This document shows positions 1-7,345 of a stretch of 63,436 nt of DNA, piece after piece (position 1 is the stretch's first letter; the number at the start of each line of letters is the position of its first letter). The position numbers and the translations under genes were made by a program. The notes beneath the pieces were generated by a model. The model was not told where the DNA came from. It did not search any database and saw only the letters and a list, made by a program, of their open reading frames with translations. The stretch is from UTCFX2 sp002050125 (GTDB taxonomy: Bacteria > Chloroflexota > Anaerolineae > Anaerolineales > UBA4823), in contig JAOSJQ010000019.1 of the NCBI GenBank assembly GCA_027494035.1, forward strand, positions 1 through 63,436, in the 5' to 3' direction.

Positions 1-2
1 TA

Positions 3-245
3 AAACTTCATCCGCATGCAAGAGAGCGAATGACTGAGCGTGGAGCAACAGAAGATGAGGTTGTCGCAACTGTTGAAAGAGGCGAAACTTTTCTGGCAAA
101 ATTTGGCAGGACAGGTTTCAGAAGAAACTTTCATTTTGACGGTATTTGGCGTGGGATGCAGTATGCAACAAAACAGATTGAAGCAATTGCCGTAAAAGAA
201 AACAACGACTGGATAGTTGTTACAGTAATAACCAAATATTTTTAG
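3..245 (+). CDS. DUF4258 family protein, 5' end outside the window
   Basis: The frame is open upstream of the ATG at 30 right to the window edge, and the upstream codons read KLHPHARERMTERG. This HxHAxxRMxERG pattern is the usual N-terminal signature of DUF4258 proteins, so the gene starts before base 1 and the ATG at 30 is an internal Met. The rest is about 70 residues and ends in VVTVITKYF, the usual family C-terminus. DUF4258 proteins are small RelE-fold-like proteins, often suspected to be toxins, but no activity can be read here. A DUF2283 gene follows after 15 bases, a pairing common in bacterial genomes, so the two are probably one toxin-antitoxin-like unit. Confidence 0.75.
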   Translation, partial: KLHPHARERMTERGATEDEVVATVERGETFLAKFGRTGFRRNFHFDGIWRGMQYATKQIEAIAVKENNDWIVVTVITKYF

Positions 246-260
246 GAAGGAGGGAAGAAA

Positions 261-497
261 ATGAGACTAACCTATGATCCGAGATACAACATAGCTTATA
301 TAAGGTTGCATGAGAAAACAACAGGAGTGGAGACAATAAAGGTAGGGGAAGAGATTAACATAGACATAGCTCCTGACGGTACCATATATGGGATTGAATT
401 ACTTAACGCCAACGAACAGTTGAAAAAGGAAGATGCCGGCAAGCTCTTCGTAATTAACGAAGCAACCGGAGAAAAATCTGAAGTAGTCTTGTCGTGA
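261..497 (+). CDS. DUF2283 family protein
   Basis: This 78-residue protein matches the DUF2283 pattern: an N-terminal MRLTYDPRYNIAYIRL strand pair, then VGEEINIDIAPDGTIYGIELLNA near residues 33 to 55. The family is small, all-beta and of unknown function. A strong ribosome binding site (GGAAGGAGGG) sits about 9 bases before the ATG. It lies 15 bases after the DUF4258 gene on the same strand and is probably co-transcribed with it, which would suit an antitoxin-like partner. That role is inferred from the pairing only. Confidence 0.75.
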   Translation: MRLTYDPRYNIAYIRLHEKTTGVETIKVGEEINIDIAPDGTIYGIELLNANEQLKKEDAGKLFVINEATGEKSEVVLS

Positions 498-539
498 ATA
501 TGAGACAGAGGGTCAGGCATTCATTATTCAACTATTATT

Positions 540-612
540 CAGGGAAATATAGAGACACTTCCCTTATTTTCCTAAGATCAAGCAATCAATATGGGAAGTG
601 TCCCCTAATTAT
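540..612. repeat. REP-like inverted repeat, copy 1
   Basis: GACACTTCCC at 554-563 pairs with GGGAAGTGTC at 593-602 across a loop that includes AGATCAAGCAAT. The same element occurs in the opposite orientation at 4137-4192 with a similar loop. It lies downstream of the DUF2283 gene, between convergent genes, and could form a transcript hairpin. It resembles dispersed REP palindromes rather than a classical terminator because no T-run follows. Confidence 0.7.
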
Positions 613-697
613 CTGATTGTGTGACTGACCCAGATGTGACTGCCTGCCCTATCAAACTTAAGATAAAGGAATGTGTAACCCTTTAAAACGAACAAGA

Positions 698-1024
698 TCA
701 ATGTATATATGCGACTTCAATACTACGCTTCGCTTTAACTTTAGATTTATCGGTAATGGTTATTTCTATGTGTTGATCTAATTTTTCTAAAAAAGAAAAT
801 AACCGTTCCATAGAAAAACCCTTTAATCTCCCATTTTTTAGAGCAGATATTTTCGGTTGATTTACTCCAAGAATTTTTCCGGCTTGCTCCTGGGTAAGTC
901 CTCTTTCCTCAATTATATCATTAATAATTGAAGCCAATCTTGCTTTAGCTAATTCTTCTTCCGGATTTTCAAAGTCTAAATCTTTAAATACGTTTCCTGA
1001 ACTGATGATATAATCTTCTTTCAT
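698..1024 (-). CDS. XRE-family antitoxin, HigA-like
   Basis: This 108-residue protein has a Cro/CI helix-turn-helix around residues 40-65 (RGLTQEQAGKILGVNQPKIS followed by LKNGRLKGFSMERLFSF). The family binds its own promoter and neutralises a RelE/HigB ribonuclease. It starts one base after the stop of the upstream toxin gene, and its ribosome binding site (GAAGGAAA) lies within the toxin's 3' end, so translation is coupled. The toxin-first order is the one typical of higBA loci. Autorepression is expected from the family but no operator was identified. Confidence 0.85.
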   Translation of the reverse strand: MKEDYIISSGNVFKDLDFENPEEELAKARLASIINDIIEERGLTQEQAGKILGVNQPKISALKNGRLKGFSMERLFSFLEKLDQHIEITITDKSKVKAKRSIEVAYIH

Positions 1025-1025
1025 T

Positions 1026-1367
1026 TTATTTTCCTTCGGCTATTTCTTTCGCTCTTTTTAATCGTTGCTTTATGACCTCGATTTCTTCTTTCGGAGTCTT
1101 TATAACCTTTTTGGATTTCTTTTTGAAAGCATGGAGCACGTAAATATTCACTCCCAGTTTATAAGTATATATTCCTCTGTAGGTATCTTTATCATAATCA
1201 CTGACAATTTCCATAACACCATCGAAACCTTTTAGTGGATTCGTTCTGTGATGCTTTTTATTCATCTGTGCCTGATATAATGCATACCCAAATTCTCTTT
1301 GTACTTCTTTTGGAAATTCTTTCAAGTCTTTCAATGAAGAACCTATCCAAATAATAGATTTTAACAT
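1026..1367 (-). CDS. HigB/RelE-type toxin (phage Gp49-like)
   Basis: This 113-residue basic protein has the Gp49-like (PF05973) layout: SSLKDLKEFPKEVQREFGYAL at the N-terminus, a central NPLKGFDGVMEIVSDYDKDTYR, then a YTYKLGVNIYVLHAFKKKSKK core near residues 67-87 and a terminal helix with IKQRLKRAKEI. Members cleave mRNA on or off the ribosome. Its gene is followed immediately by the antitoxin gene on the minus strand. It is intact and full length for the family, so the module is probably functional. Confidence 0.85.
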   Translation of the reverse strand: MLKSIIWIGSSLKDLKEFPKEVQREFGYALYQAQMNKKHHRTNPLKGFDGVMEIVSDYDKDTYRGIYTYKLGVNIYVLHAFKKKSKKVIKTPKEEIEVIKQRLKRAKEIAEGK

Positions 1368-1522
1368 CTCGCTTTTCTAAGTCATATATTCGCATCAAAT
1401 ATCCCACATTAAGGATGATTGTGCAATACTTATTTCCCTTTTTCTTCCGTTTAACGGCTTTACAGTAATTCGCTGTTAAATTTCAGTTATACTGATGAGA
1501 ACATGAGATTTACATAAAGGGT

Positions 1523-1577
1523 CATGGGGTCACCTTATCTATTGACAATGCTGGTCTTGAATAAATATGGGTCTGCA
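1523..1577. repeat. 55-bp dispersed repeat, copy 1
   Basis: TGGGGTCA followed by CCTTATCTATTGACAATGC and TGGTCTTGAATAAATATGG recurs almost exactly at 2784-2838. Both copies are non-coding and in the same orientation, about 1.26 kb apart, with the hypothetical gene 1903-2352 between them. The stretch 1368-1902 holds no gene I can support, only this repeat and the palindromic element that follows. Confidence 0.65.
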
Positions 1578-1751
1578 ACTCTTTTACAAAAATCATTGCC
1601 AGACTTGAATTCAAGCGACATCATACCTAATTTTAGTTCGTAGAATCAAGTAAGGTATTTCCGAAATTACCAGGAATTTGCAATTTTCCAAGTTGAGTTC
1701 GCGGGAGCTTATAATCTGAATTGCCTTCTATGAGATATTTCCAACAGAGGG

Positions 1752-1914
1752 TAGCATTTTAGTTTTTTGAAAAAGTATGGGCGATGCATTTGCCCGTAAA
1801 TTGTGGTATGAACACATTTATGACCAATTTATAGCAAATGCTTCGCCCCTACACTGTGCGGCAAACAGCGCTAGTATTGGAATTTTTCGAAAAACCAAAG
1901 TGTTACAACAAAGG
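1752..1914. repeat. Short palindromic element with CCAAAGTGTTACAA end
   Basis: The left end reads TTTTAGTTTTTTGAAAAAG and the right end TTTTTCGAAAAACCAAAGTG followed by TTACAA, forming imperfect terminal inverted repeats. Inside, GGGCGATGCATTTGCCCG and GCAAATGCTTCGCCCC form a second inverted pair. The ends match those of the larger hairpin elements at 2515 and 34024. The inner part matches a stand-alone palindrome at 29718-29810. It is a composite, MITE-like structure. Confidence 0.6.
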
Positions 1915-2352
1915 TGAGTAAAGCTCATCTTCTATTTCAGATAAAGCCTTCTGTGTGAGCCGGTAATTATCCTGTCTAAGCCGATTTATTGGTTTCTGAA
2001 TGAGGTTGTTGAGTGTTTTTTTGCCTTTATCTTTTATTTTCATTCGCAATTCAACCTTTTCTACCCTTAATGCTTTAACGCCAATTTCAATTCTATATAA
2101 CCGACTACTATTTTTGCCAATTACAAATGTAACGTAATTATCTTGCGGTTCTGCTTTCGTTGGTTCGTCGCCTATATATTTAAATTCAATAACAAATCGG
2201 TACTTCTCTTTGTTATAGGAACCACGCACAGCCTCTGGTATATCGTAAGACGATATCAGAAATTCAACTTTAACCTTAACCTTAGAACCTTCGGTTTGTA
2301 GCCGCTTCATGAATTCTTCACCGTCAGGTTTTACTTGAAGCCATCTTGACAA
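1903..2352 (-). CDS. Hypothetical protein, 149 aa
   Basis: I do not recognise this protein. It would start at a TTG with WLQVKPDGEEFMKRL, has an all-beta-looking middle (VKVKVEFLISSYDIPEAV, YRFVIEFKYIGDEPT, YVTFVIGKNSSRLYRIEIGV) and ends with a lysine-rich helix (KIKDKGKKTLNNLIQKPINR). There is no signal peptide or membrane segment. No strong ribosome binding site precedes the TTG. It lies between two copies of the 55-bp repeat and is immediately divergent from a nucleotidyltransferase remnant. It could be an accessory gene carried with that remnant. Confidence 0.5.
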   Translation of the reverse strand: MSRWLQVKPDGEEFMKRLQTEGSKVKVKVEFLISSYDIPEAVRGSYNKEKYRFVIEFKYIGDEPTKAEPQDNYVTFVIGKNSSRLYRIEIGVKALRVEKVELRMKIKDKGKKTLNNLIQKPINRLRQDNYRLTQKALSEIEDELYSPLL

Positions 2353-2519
2353 TGGGGGTACACCTCATTGTTAATAAAGATGAAATAAGACGAGTCACAA
2401 AAAATATGGCCATTGTCGCCGATGCTGAACGGGTAATTGTATTTGGCTCTTATGCGCGTGGTGAAGCTACAGAGCAAAGTGATGTATACTCAATCAGACT
2501 GAAACCACGGGTTTCGTAA
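2352..2519 (+). pseudogene. Truncated MNT-type nucleotidyltransferase
   Basis: An ATG at 2352 opens 55 codons containing VIVFGSYARGEATEQSDV, the GSxARGxxxxxSDxD nucleotide-binding motif of minimal nucleotidyltransferases (the MntA antitoxin family). The frame then runs into YSIRLKPRVS and stops, so the second catalytic Asp and everything after it are missing. The break coincides with the left end of the palindromic element that starts at about 2515, suggesting truncation by insertion or rearrangement. Confidence 0.7.
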
Positions 2520-2783
2520 CACTTTAGTTTTTTGAAAAATTCCCGGTATAGAAAAAATACCATGTAGCCCCGTTAGGGGCGGTCTGTTTGTAGCACAATA
2601 AAATTCAATAGAGTAAATAGCTCCGTAGGAGCGGCCTGTCCATATTCAGGCAGACCTGTTTAATATGGATTTACAAGAGACAGGTCGCTCCTAATTGCAG
2701 AGACAGGTTTCAAACCTGTCTCTACGATCTGTTATAATATCCTATTTTGTTACAAACAGGCCGCTCCTACGGAGCTTAATCGA
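2515..2783. repeat. Long hairpin element, copy A (right end missing)
   Basis: It begins TAACACTTTAGTTTTTTGAA and contains CTGTTTGTAG, TAGCTCCGTAGGAGCGGCCT, then the complementary segments AACAGGCCGCTCCTACGGAG near its end. The layout is the same as the element at 34024-34276. A nested perfect palindrome, AGACAGGTTT/AAACCTGTCT, lies at 2701-2720. Unlike copy B it lacks the terminal CCAAAGTGTTACAA and runs directly into the second 55-bp repeat. Confidence 0.65.
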
Positions 2784-2838
2784 TGGGGTCAAGCCTTATC
2801 TATTGACAATGCTGGTCTGGAATAAATATGGTCTGCAA
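2784..2838. repeat. 55-bp dispersed repeat, copy 2
   Basis: This is a near-identical copy of the sequence at 1523-1577, in the same orientation, starting TGGGGTCAAGCCTTATC and ending ATATGGTCTGCAA. It abuts the hairpin element, so the two may travel or recombine together. Confidence 0.65.
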
Positions 2839-2914
2839 TAGATAATAATTTGGCAAACACATATAAACAAGGAAAAGAGGCCACTTCACCGGGCAGGCGT
2901 AAAAGATAAACGAT

Positions 2915-3169
2915 TCAATGTGGCCTGTTCCAGATCAGTTCTCCGTCCTTATAGACCTCCCTCACACGGTGAAAAGGAATTGTTAATAATTCTCCATTAG
3001 CGTCCATCAACTGGAAGGTAGCGTGGTTTCCTTTTTCTAAAAGGATATTTTTAAAGGGGACCCTCATGATTTTCTGTGCAACGCGGTCAAAGTAACCGAT
3101 TTCAAAAGTACCTTTCCCAAATTCGCTGTTCCAAAGTATTTTGTTCAGCAGTTCATGAATGGGAATCAT
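2915..3169 (-). CDS. DUF504 (MJ1316-type RNA-end-recognition) protein
   Basis: The 84-residue protein begins MIPIHELLNKILWNSEFG and ends IPFHRVREVYKDGELIWNR, the two conserved blocks of DUF504. In larger eukaryotic and archaeal proteins this domain has been linked to recognition of RNA cyclic-phosphate ends; stand-alone bacterial copies are uncharacterised. It is full length for the family. It stands alone, 75 bases downstream of the phosphoribosyltransferase gene on the same strand, so the two could share a transcript. Confidence 0.8.
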   Translation of the reverse strand: MIPIHELLNKILWNSEFGKGTFEIGYFDRVAQKIMRVPFKNILLEKGNHATFQLMDANGELLTIPFHRVREVYKDGELIWNRPH

Positions 3170-3243
3170 TATTTATGTTTACCTTCCTTTCAATAATGAT
3201 AAATCGTAATATCTTAAAGGTTCTAAAAAAAATCTTTCAATAA

Positions 3244-3942
3244 TCAGTCATTGCTTGTCCCTGATTCGTTGAAATTTTTTAAGAAAGATAGTACTTCATC
3301 ATCATCCAAATCATGCCAGTTCTCATAGGCGTCTGCCACGGCGAAAACAAAACCGCTTCTCACGTTAAGGCAAACAAGTTCATCAACCTGAGACAGAACG
3401 TCATCAACCGTTTCTTTTGATCCTGTTGGAACGGCAACTACAACCTTTTGAGGTTCATGTCTTTTTATAAATGCAATGGCGGAAAGCATGGTATAACCGG
3501 ACGCCAATCCATCGTCTACAATAATTGCGACCTTGTTTTTTACGGAAGGAAATGGCACGCCTTTTCTAAAGAGATCGTTTCTCTTTTTGATTGTTTCTCT
3601 AGTTCTTTGAATCTGTCGTTTAACCTCTTCTGCAGATAAGTTGAGTTTGCTGAAGAGTTTTTCATTCAATAATACCATGTTATCAGGGCTGACAGCGCCA
3701 AATCCGGATTCTGTGTTATAGGGTATCTGTACCTTTCGCACAATGAGTAAGTCAAGGGGAAGCACAAGGGCATTTGCTATTTCTGCAGCTACCGGGACGC
3801 CTCCGGAAGGTATGCCAAGCACTATGGCATCGGTGTTTTTGTGTCCCACGAGCTGTTGCGAAAGGAGTTTTCCTGCTTCTCTCCTGTCTTTAAAGACATA
3901 TAATTTGTTTCGAAATGATTTATCTTCAATAAGTGTATGCAT
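3244..3942 (-). CDS. Phosphoribosyltransferase family protein
   Basis: This 232-residue protein carries the PRPP-binding loop VAIIVDDGLASGYTM around residues 138-152 and the N-terminal flexible-loop region AIVLGIPSGGVPVAAEIA near residue 40. The family transfers phosphoribosyl groups to nucleobases, but this subgroup (often found next to stress or dienelactone-hydrolase genes) has no assigned substrate. The length fits single-domain members. It precedes the DUF504 gene on the minus strand. Confidence 0.85.
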   Translation of the reverse strand: MHTLIEDKSFRNKLYVFKDRREAGKLLSQQLVGHKNTDAIVLGIPSGGVPVAAEIANALVLPLDLLIVRKVQIPYNTESGFGAVSPDNMVLLNEKLFSKLNLSAEEVKRQIQRTRETIKKRNDLFRKGVPFPSVKNKVAIIVDDGLASGYTMLSAIAFIKRHEPQKVVVAVPTGSKETVDDVLSQVDELVCLNVRSGFVFAVADAYENWHDLDDDEVLSFLKNFNESGTSND

Positions 3943-4449
3943 GTTTCTGTGTTACCAATACAATAATTTACTGAAAATAGTTTAAATTGATTCCATAAAA
4001 TAGTAATAAACATTTCCCAAAAACGGGGAATGAGGGTCACACCTTGATCAGTGATTATAAGTCATAAGTCGGAAAGTAGCTATTATGAAATCAAAGATAT
4101 CTAAAGAAGAGCTTCTTCGGGAATTAAGGGATTAAGGGGACACTTCCCATATTTATTGCTTGATCTGGTGAAAAAAACATGGGAAGTGTCCCTATGTTCC
4201 TCCCTTGGGGGTTGAAGCGATAAGACTTGCACCCGCACAGAAAGACGATCTCTGTGCACTGGGTGCATTGTCAGAAAAGGAAGATAGTACGCGGAGGCAT
4301 GTGTTTGCGGTAATGTGCTAGCGTACACGATACTCCGGCGGCATTTTTGTTTTTTGACTTGAGGTGAATCTCCGTTGAAGTTGAGCAGGTCAATCCAGAA
4401 ATTTTTTACCCCCATCTGTCTCCATTGATATGTCATTTATCCAAAACTT
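3943..4449. repeat. Intergenic region with REP-like repeat, copy 2 (4137-4192)
   Basis: No intact gene is visible here. GGGACACTTCCCAT at 4137-4150 and ATGGGAAGTGTCCC at 4179-4192 form a perfect 14-bp inverted repeat whose loop carries TTGCTTGATCT. It matches the copy at 540-612 in the opposite orientation. Short open stretches on either side (16 codons from 4085; an open frame at 4207-4317) might be remnants of a gene split by the repeat, but I cannot name it. Confidence 0.6.
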
Positions 4450-4608
4450 TTAAATTTGTTCAAACTGTTCCTTTGGAGCGCCACATGGAGGGCATGTCCA
4501 ATCATCAGGTAAATTTTGAAAGCTGGTGCCAGGATCAATTCCATGGTCAGGATCGCCAGAACTGGGGTCATAGATATATCCACAAACCAAACATTTGTAT
4601 CTTTCCAT
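4450..4608 (-). CDS. Rubredoxin
   Basis: This 52-residue protein is clear: YKCLVCGYIYDPSSGDP near the start and LPDDWTCPPCGAPKEQF near the end, giving the two CxxC knuckles that bind one iron. The DPxxGD and LPxxWxCPxCG spacing is standard for rubredoxins, with slightly extended text between the knuckles (DHGIDPGTSFQNL). An AAGGAG ribosome binding site lies about 8 bases before the ATG at 4608. Rubredoxins pass electrons to superoxide reductase, rubrerythrin or flavodiiron proteins in anaerobes. It stands just downstream of stress-related genes on the same strand. Confidence 0.92.
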   Translation of the reverse strand: MERYKCLVCGYIYDPSSGDPDHGIDPGTSFQNLPDDWTCPPCGAPKEQFEQI

Positions 4609-4737
4609 TTTTAAAACTTCTCCTTATATTCTTTGATTTTCAAAACTTTTCATTAAAAAAACTAATTAAAGAGGTTTTTAAAGATTGCTTTGGGCTAACC
4701 ATCGCAATGACTACTTTCTCTTAACGTTTCACTATAA

Positions 4738-5193
4738 CTACACTTTCCCGTGCTGATTAATATAGTCTATGAAGAACGCTTTTAACTGCGGCACATCACA
4801 TGCAAAACCCATAGACTCTGCCTTCTGAATCGCTTCCTCACCCGTGACTCCCTCTTTTAATGCCTGATACATCATAGTAAACGCCCCGGCGCGCTTCCCC
4901 GTATGGCAGTGTACGAAAACAGGTGCCGGGAGAAGCTCTATTTCTTTTCGAAATCGATCAACCAACTCCGGCTTGATTTCTTCTTTAGTTGATACCGGAA
5001 TATGCAGGTATTTCATCCCTGTTTTTTTAACCAGATCCCCCTCCTCTTTTGGAGAAAGTGGCTGATCTTCTTCCCCGGAAGCCCGAAGATTGACAACCGA
5101 TTTAAATCCTTGTTGCGGTAGTTTTTTAATTTCTTCTTCTGATGGTTGACTCGCCGATGTGACACTATCGTTGATTTTAATTCGATCCTTCAT
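4738..5193 (-). CDS. DUF442 / beta-lactamase-hydrolase-like protein phosphatase
   Basis: The 151-residue protein has the DUF442 N-terminus (SVTSASQPSEEEIKKL) and the cysteine-phosphatase loop FVHCHTGKRAGAF near residues 105-117, fitting C-x5-R with the catalytic Cys in HCHTGKR. This places it with the dual-specificity-phosphatase-like BLH proteins found in sulfide and redox operons. The ATG at 5193 is chosen because AAGGAGGTG ends 7 bases upstream; the in-frame GTG nine bases earlier overlaps that site. It sits between rubredoxin and DsrE genes on the same strand, suggesting a shared redox or sulfur-stress role. Confidence 0.85.
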   Translation of the reverse strand: MKDRIKINDSVTSASQPSEEEIKKLPQQGFKSVVNLRASGEEDQPLSPKEEGDLVKKTGMKYLHIPVSTKEEIKPELVDRFRKEIELLPAPVFVHCHTGKRAGAFTMMYQALKEGVTGEEAIQKAESMGFACDVPQLKAFFIDYINQHGKV

Positions 5194-5265
5194 AGTAAAC
5201 ACCTCCTTTCAAAAATATGTGCAATATCAATGGTTGATACCCATGATCTTTATTTCTTTCATAAA

Positions 5266-5679
5266 TTAAATAAATAGGATTTGATCCTGACCAGTCTCCG
5301 CGAGAAATGTGGTTAACCCCATACTCTTATCAACCTCATTTACAATTTCATCCCGCGATATATTTAACAAGCCCATAGAATTGGTACACACATAAAACTT
5401 TGCACCCATTGCCTTAGATTGAGTTAAAAGTTCAGATATTTCCTGAATATGGCCCTTTCTCATATGCTCTTCTAATAGCTTCCTGTGAGTCTGTCCCTCT
5501 TCATTAAGCTGGAACACAGACTTTCCTTTTATCAGATATTCTAATGCCCAATAGGTAAAAAAACACCTTACCTCTCTGCCTAATGCCAGGGCTACAAGGA
5601 CTATGGAAAAACCGTGATAAATGCGGTCGTAAGAACCGCTATGAAATATGATCGCCAAACCTTTCTTATCTGTCTCCAT
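5266..5679 (-). CDS. DsrE/DsrF-like (peroxiredoxin-family) protein
   Basis: The 137-residue protein starts with KKGLAIIFHSGSYDRIYHGFSIVLVALALG, the DsrE-fold nucleotide-like loop, and ends with ISRDEIVNEVDKSMGLTTF. FYVCTNSMGLLNI near residue 97 supplies the conserved cysteine position of DsrE-type sulfur-relay proteins. Such proteins carry or sense sulfane sulfur, or associate with membranes. It is nine bases downstream of the hemerythrin gene and probably co-transcribed. Confidence 0.8.
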   Translation of the reverse strand: METDKKGLAIIFHSGSYDRIYHGFSIVLVALALGREVRCFFTYWALEYLIKGKSVFQLNEEGQTHRKLLEEHMRKGHIQEISELLTQSKAMGAKFYVCTNSMGLLNISRDEIVNEVDKSMGLTTFLAETGQDQILFI

Positions 5680-5687
5680 GGTTTATT

Positions 5688-6170
5688 TCATTTGCCTCTT
5701 ATGGTTTCTGCCCAATCCAGTAAAGGTACGCCTGCCTTTCTTGCGGCAGCAAGTTTCTCGCTTAAATTATCAACTTCCTTTTTACTCAATCTTTCGGAAA
5801 GTATGGACAAACCGTCACAGTTTGAGACGTGGACTAAAAGCTCCCTTGCTGCCGTGGTCGCCTTTTTTGCCTCTTCATCTGTCAGGCTATCCTTCTTTAA
5901 TAGCTCAGCACAAGAACGGGCAGTAGCTATTACGCCATCATGCTCCTTTATTAACTGGTCTACGTGCTCGCCTAATAATACCCGCAGTGCGGGATAAAGA
6001 GTTTCTTCCTCATATCGAAAATGTGGGCCGACAGCCACGTTTATTTTGCCAAGTATTTTCCTTGCCGTAACAACATCCTTTGATTGCAAGGCTTCCATTA
6101 ATTCAAGTAATCCGTCCCTTACCTTTCGGTGGTCTTCTCTAAATTCTACAATTGGATCTAACTTTGTCAT
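5688..6170 (-). CDS. Hemerythrin HHE domain protein
   Basis: The protein has FREDHRKVRDGLLELMEAL near residue 12, then VGPHFRYEEETLYPAL and HVDQLIKEHDGVI, matching the H...HxxxE...H...H pattern of HHE domains that hold a di-iron centre. The last expected His region reads LLVHVSNCDGLSIL, with Asn-Cys where Glu is usual, so one ligand may differ. It probably binds O2, NO or peroxide-type ligands. The second ATG (6170) is preferred because GGGGG lies nine bases upstream, whereas the first ATG (6179) directly abuts it. It leads the DsrE-DUF442 group. Confidence 0.85.
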   Translation of the reverse strand: MTKLDPIVEFREDHRKVRDGLLELMEALQSKDVVTARKILGKINVAVGPHFRYEEETLYPALRVLLGEHVDQLIKEHDGVIATARSCAELLKKDSLTDEEAKKATTAARELLVHVSNCDGLSILSERLSKKEVDNLSEKLAAARKAGVPLLDWAETIRGK

Positions 6171-6283
6171 CCTTATCATCCCCCTTTTTTAAATTTATTT
6201 TATGTGCATTATATAATTGGTTGCCTGTAAATGTAACTTTTCCCCTTTCAACACACAGCCTTCCTGCAAAGGAAACAATCTCT

Positions 6284-6412
6284 TTCATTCAATAATCTTT
6301 GGCGGCATCTTCTTTCTTGAGTCCCCGTGGCCATAGACGGTCAATCAATACTCTGTCTCTGCACACCCTCGTCCGGTTTTTCGTAAACACGTTTTATTCC
6401 AAATATGGCAAA
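6284..6412 (-). pseudogene. Decayed DUF488 (YeaO-like) gene
   Basis: On the minus strand the frame IKRVYEKPDEG is followed, one frame over, by DRVLIDRLWPRGLKKEDAAK and then a stop after DY. RVYExPxxxDGxRVLxDRLWPRGxxKE is the hallmark of the DUF488 family. The frameshift, premature stop and lack of the C-terminal half show it is a remnant. It explains most of the gap 6180-6455. Confidence 0.75.
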
Positions 6413-6455
6413 TTTAAGCCTTTATTTCTAAAAATAATCAACCTTGTAAATTTAT

Positions 6456-7310
6456 TTACGTCCTTGAATTAATAAATTCGTTATTTAATCTATCAGTATC
6501 TTCTTGTCTTAATTTCCAGCCAATTGCACCCAGGTTTTTTTCAAGATGTTCAACTTTTGTTGATTTCGAAATGACAACAATCCCCTTTTTAGAAATTAGC
6601 CAATTTATTGCAATTTGGGCCTGCGTCTTATGATACTTATCAGCTAATTCATCTAAGATTTTGAAACCCGGTTTTGCAAGCTTACCCTTTGCAAGTGGTC
6701 TCCATGCGATAATGAAAATATTATTTTCCTGGCAATAGGGAATTATTTCAGATTCCATATTCTCTGTAACTCTGCCTTTGTCTCTTACGAGTAGGTTGTA
6801 TTCAATTTGATTAGCAACTATTTTGTTTTTGGTATATTTCTGCGCTTCTTTTATTTGGTCAACCGAAAAATTACTTACCCCAATACACCTAACCAGTTTC
6901 TGTTCAACTAAAAAATCCATTGCCTTCATGGTTTCCTGTATTGGGATATCCGGATTAGGCGCATGAATCAAATATAAATCAATATAATCCGTATTTAATC
7001 TTTGCAGGCTTCCTTTTGCAGAAGCAAGAAGATTGTCATAGCTTAAATGCTCCGGTGAAACTTTCGAGGTGATAAACAGGCTTTTTCTATCTAAACCAAC
7101 GATTGCTCTTCCAACCAGTTCTTCTGAATGGCCTTGGGCATATGCTTCAGCGTTATCAATGTGTGTTATTCCAAGTTTGATTGCAGTTTTTATTGCAGAA
7201 ATATTCTCTTTATCATACGTGGTATCTGCTTCATCTCCTCCGCCAATAGTCCATGTTCCAAGACCTATCACTGGTATTTTAATAGTATTCGACAAATTTT
7301 TGAATTCCAT
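6456..7310 (-). CDS. Aldo/keto reductase
   Basis: The 284-residue protein has the family tetrad: Asp and Tyr in HIDNAEAYAQGHSEELVG, Lys in LFITSKVSPEHL, His in LYLIHAPNPDIP, followed by VRCIGVSNFSVDQI. These enzymes reduce carbonyls with NADPH in the cytosol; the physiological substrate cannot be told. Length is normal. A GAGG site lies about 6 bases before the ATG. It is followed downstream by the DsrE/hemerythrin group and preceded by a DUF2024 gene on the same strand. Confidence 0.9.
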   Translation of the reverse strand: MEFKNLSNTIKIPVIGLGTWTIGGGDEADTTYDKENISAIKTAIKLGITHIDNAEAYAQGHSEELVGRAIVGLDRKSLFITSKVSPEHLSYDNLLASAKGSLQRLNTDYIDLYLIHAPNPDIPIQETMKAMDFLVEQKLVRCIGVSNFSVDQIKEAQKYTKNKIVANQIEYNLLVRDKGRVTENMESEIIPYCQENNIFIIAWRPLAKGKLAKPGFKILDELADKYHKTQAQIAINWLISKKGIVVISKSTKVEHLEKNLGAIGWKLRQEDTDRLNNEFINSRT

Positions 7311-7345
7311 GTTAGCCTCGCATCAAAATCGGGTTGGAGTGTTTC

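Noticed and set aside
4425..4724. A 99-residue plus-strand frame
   Set aside because: It is antisense to the unmistakable rubredoxin gene.
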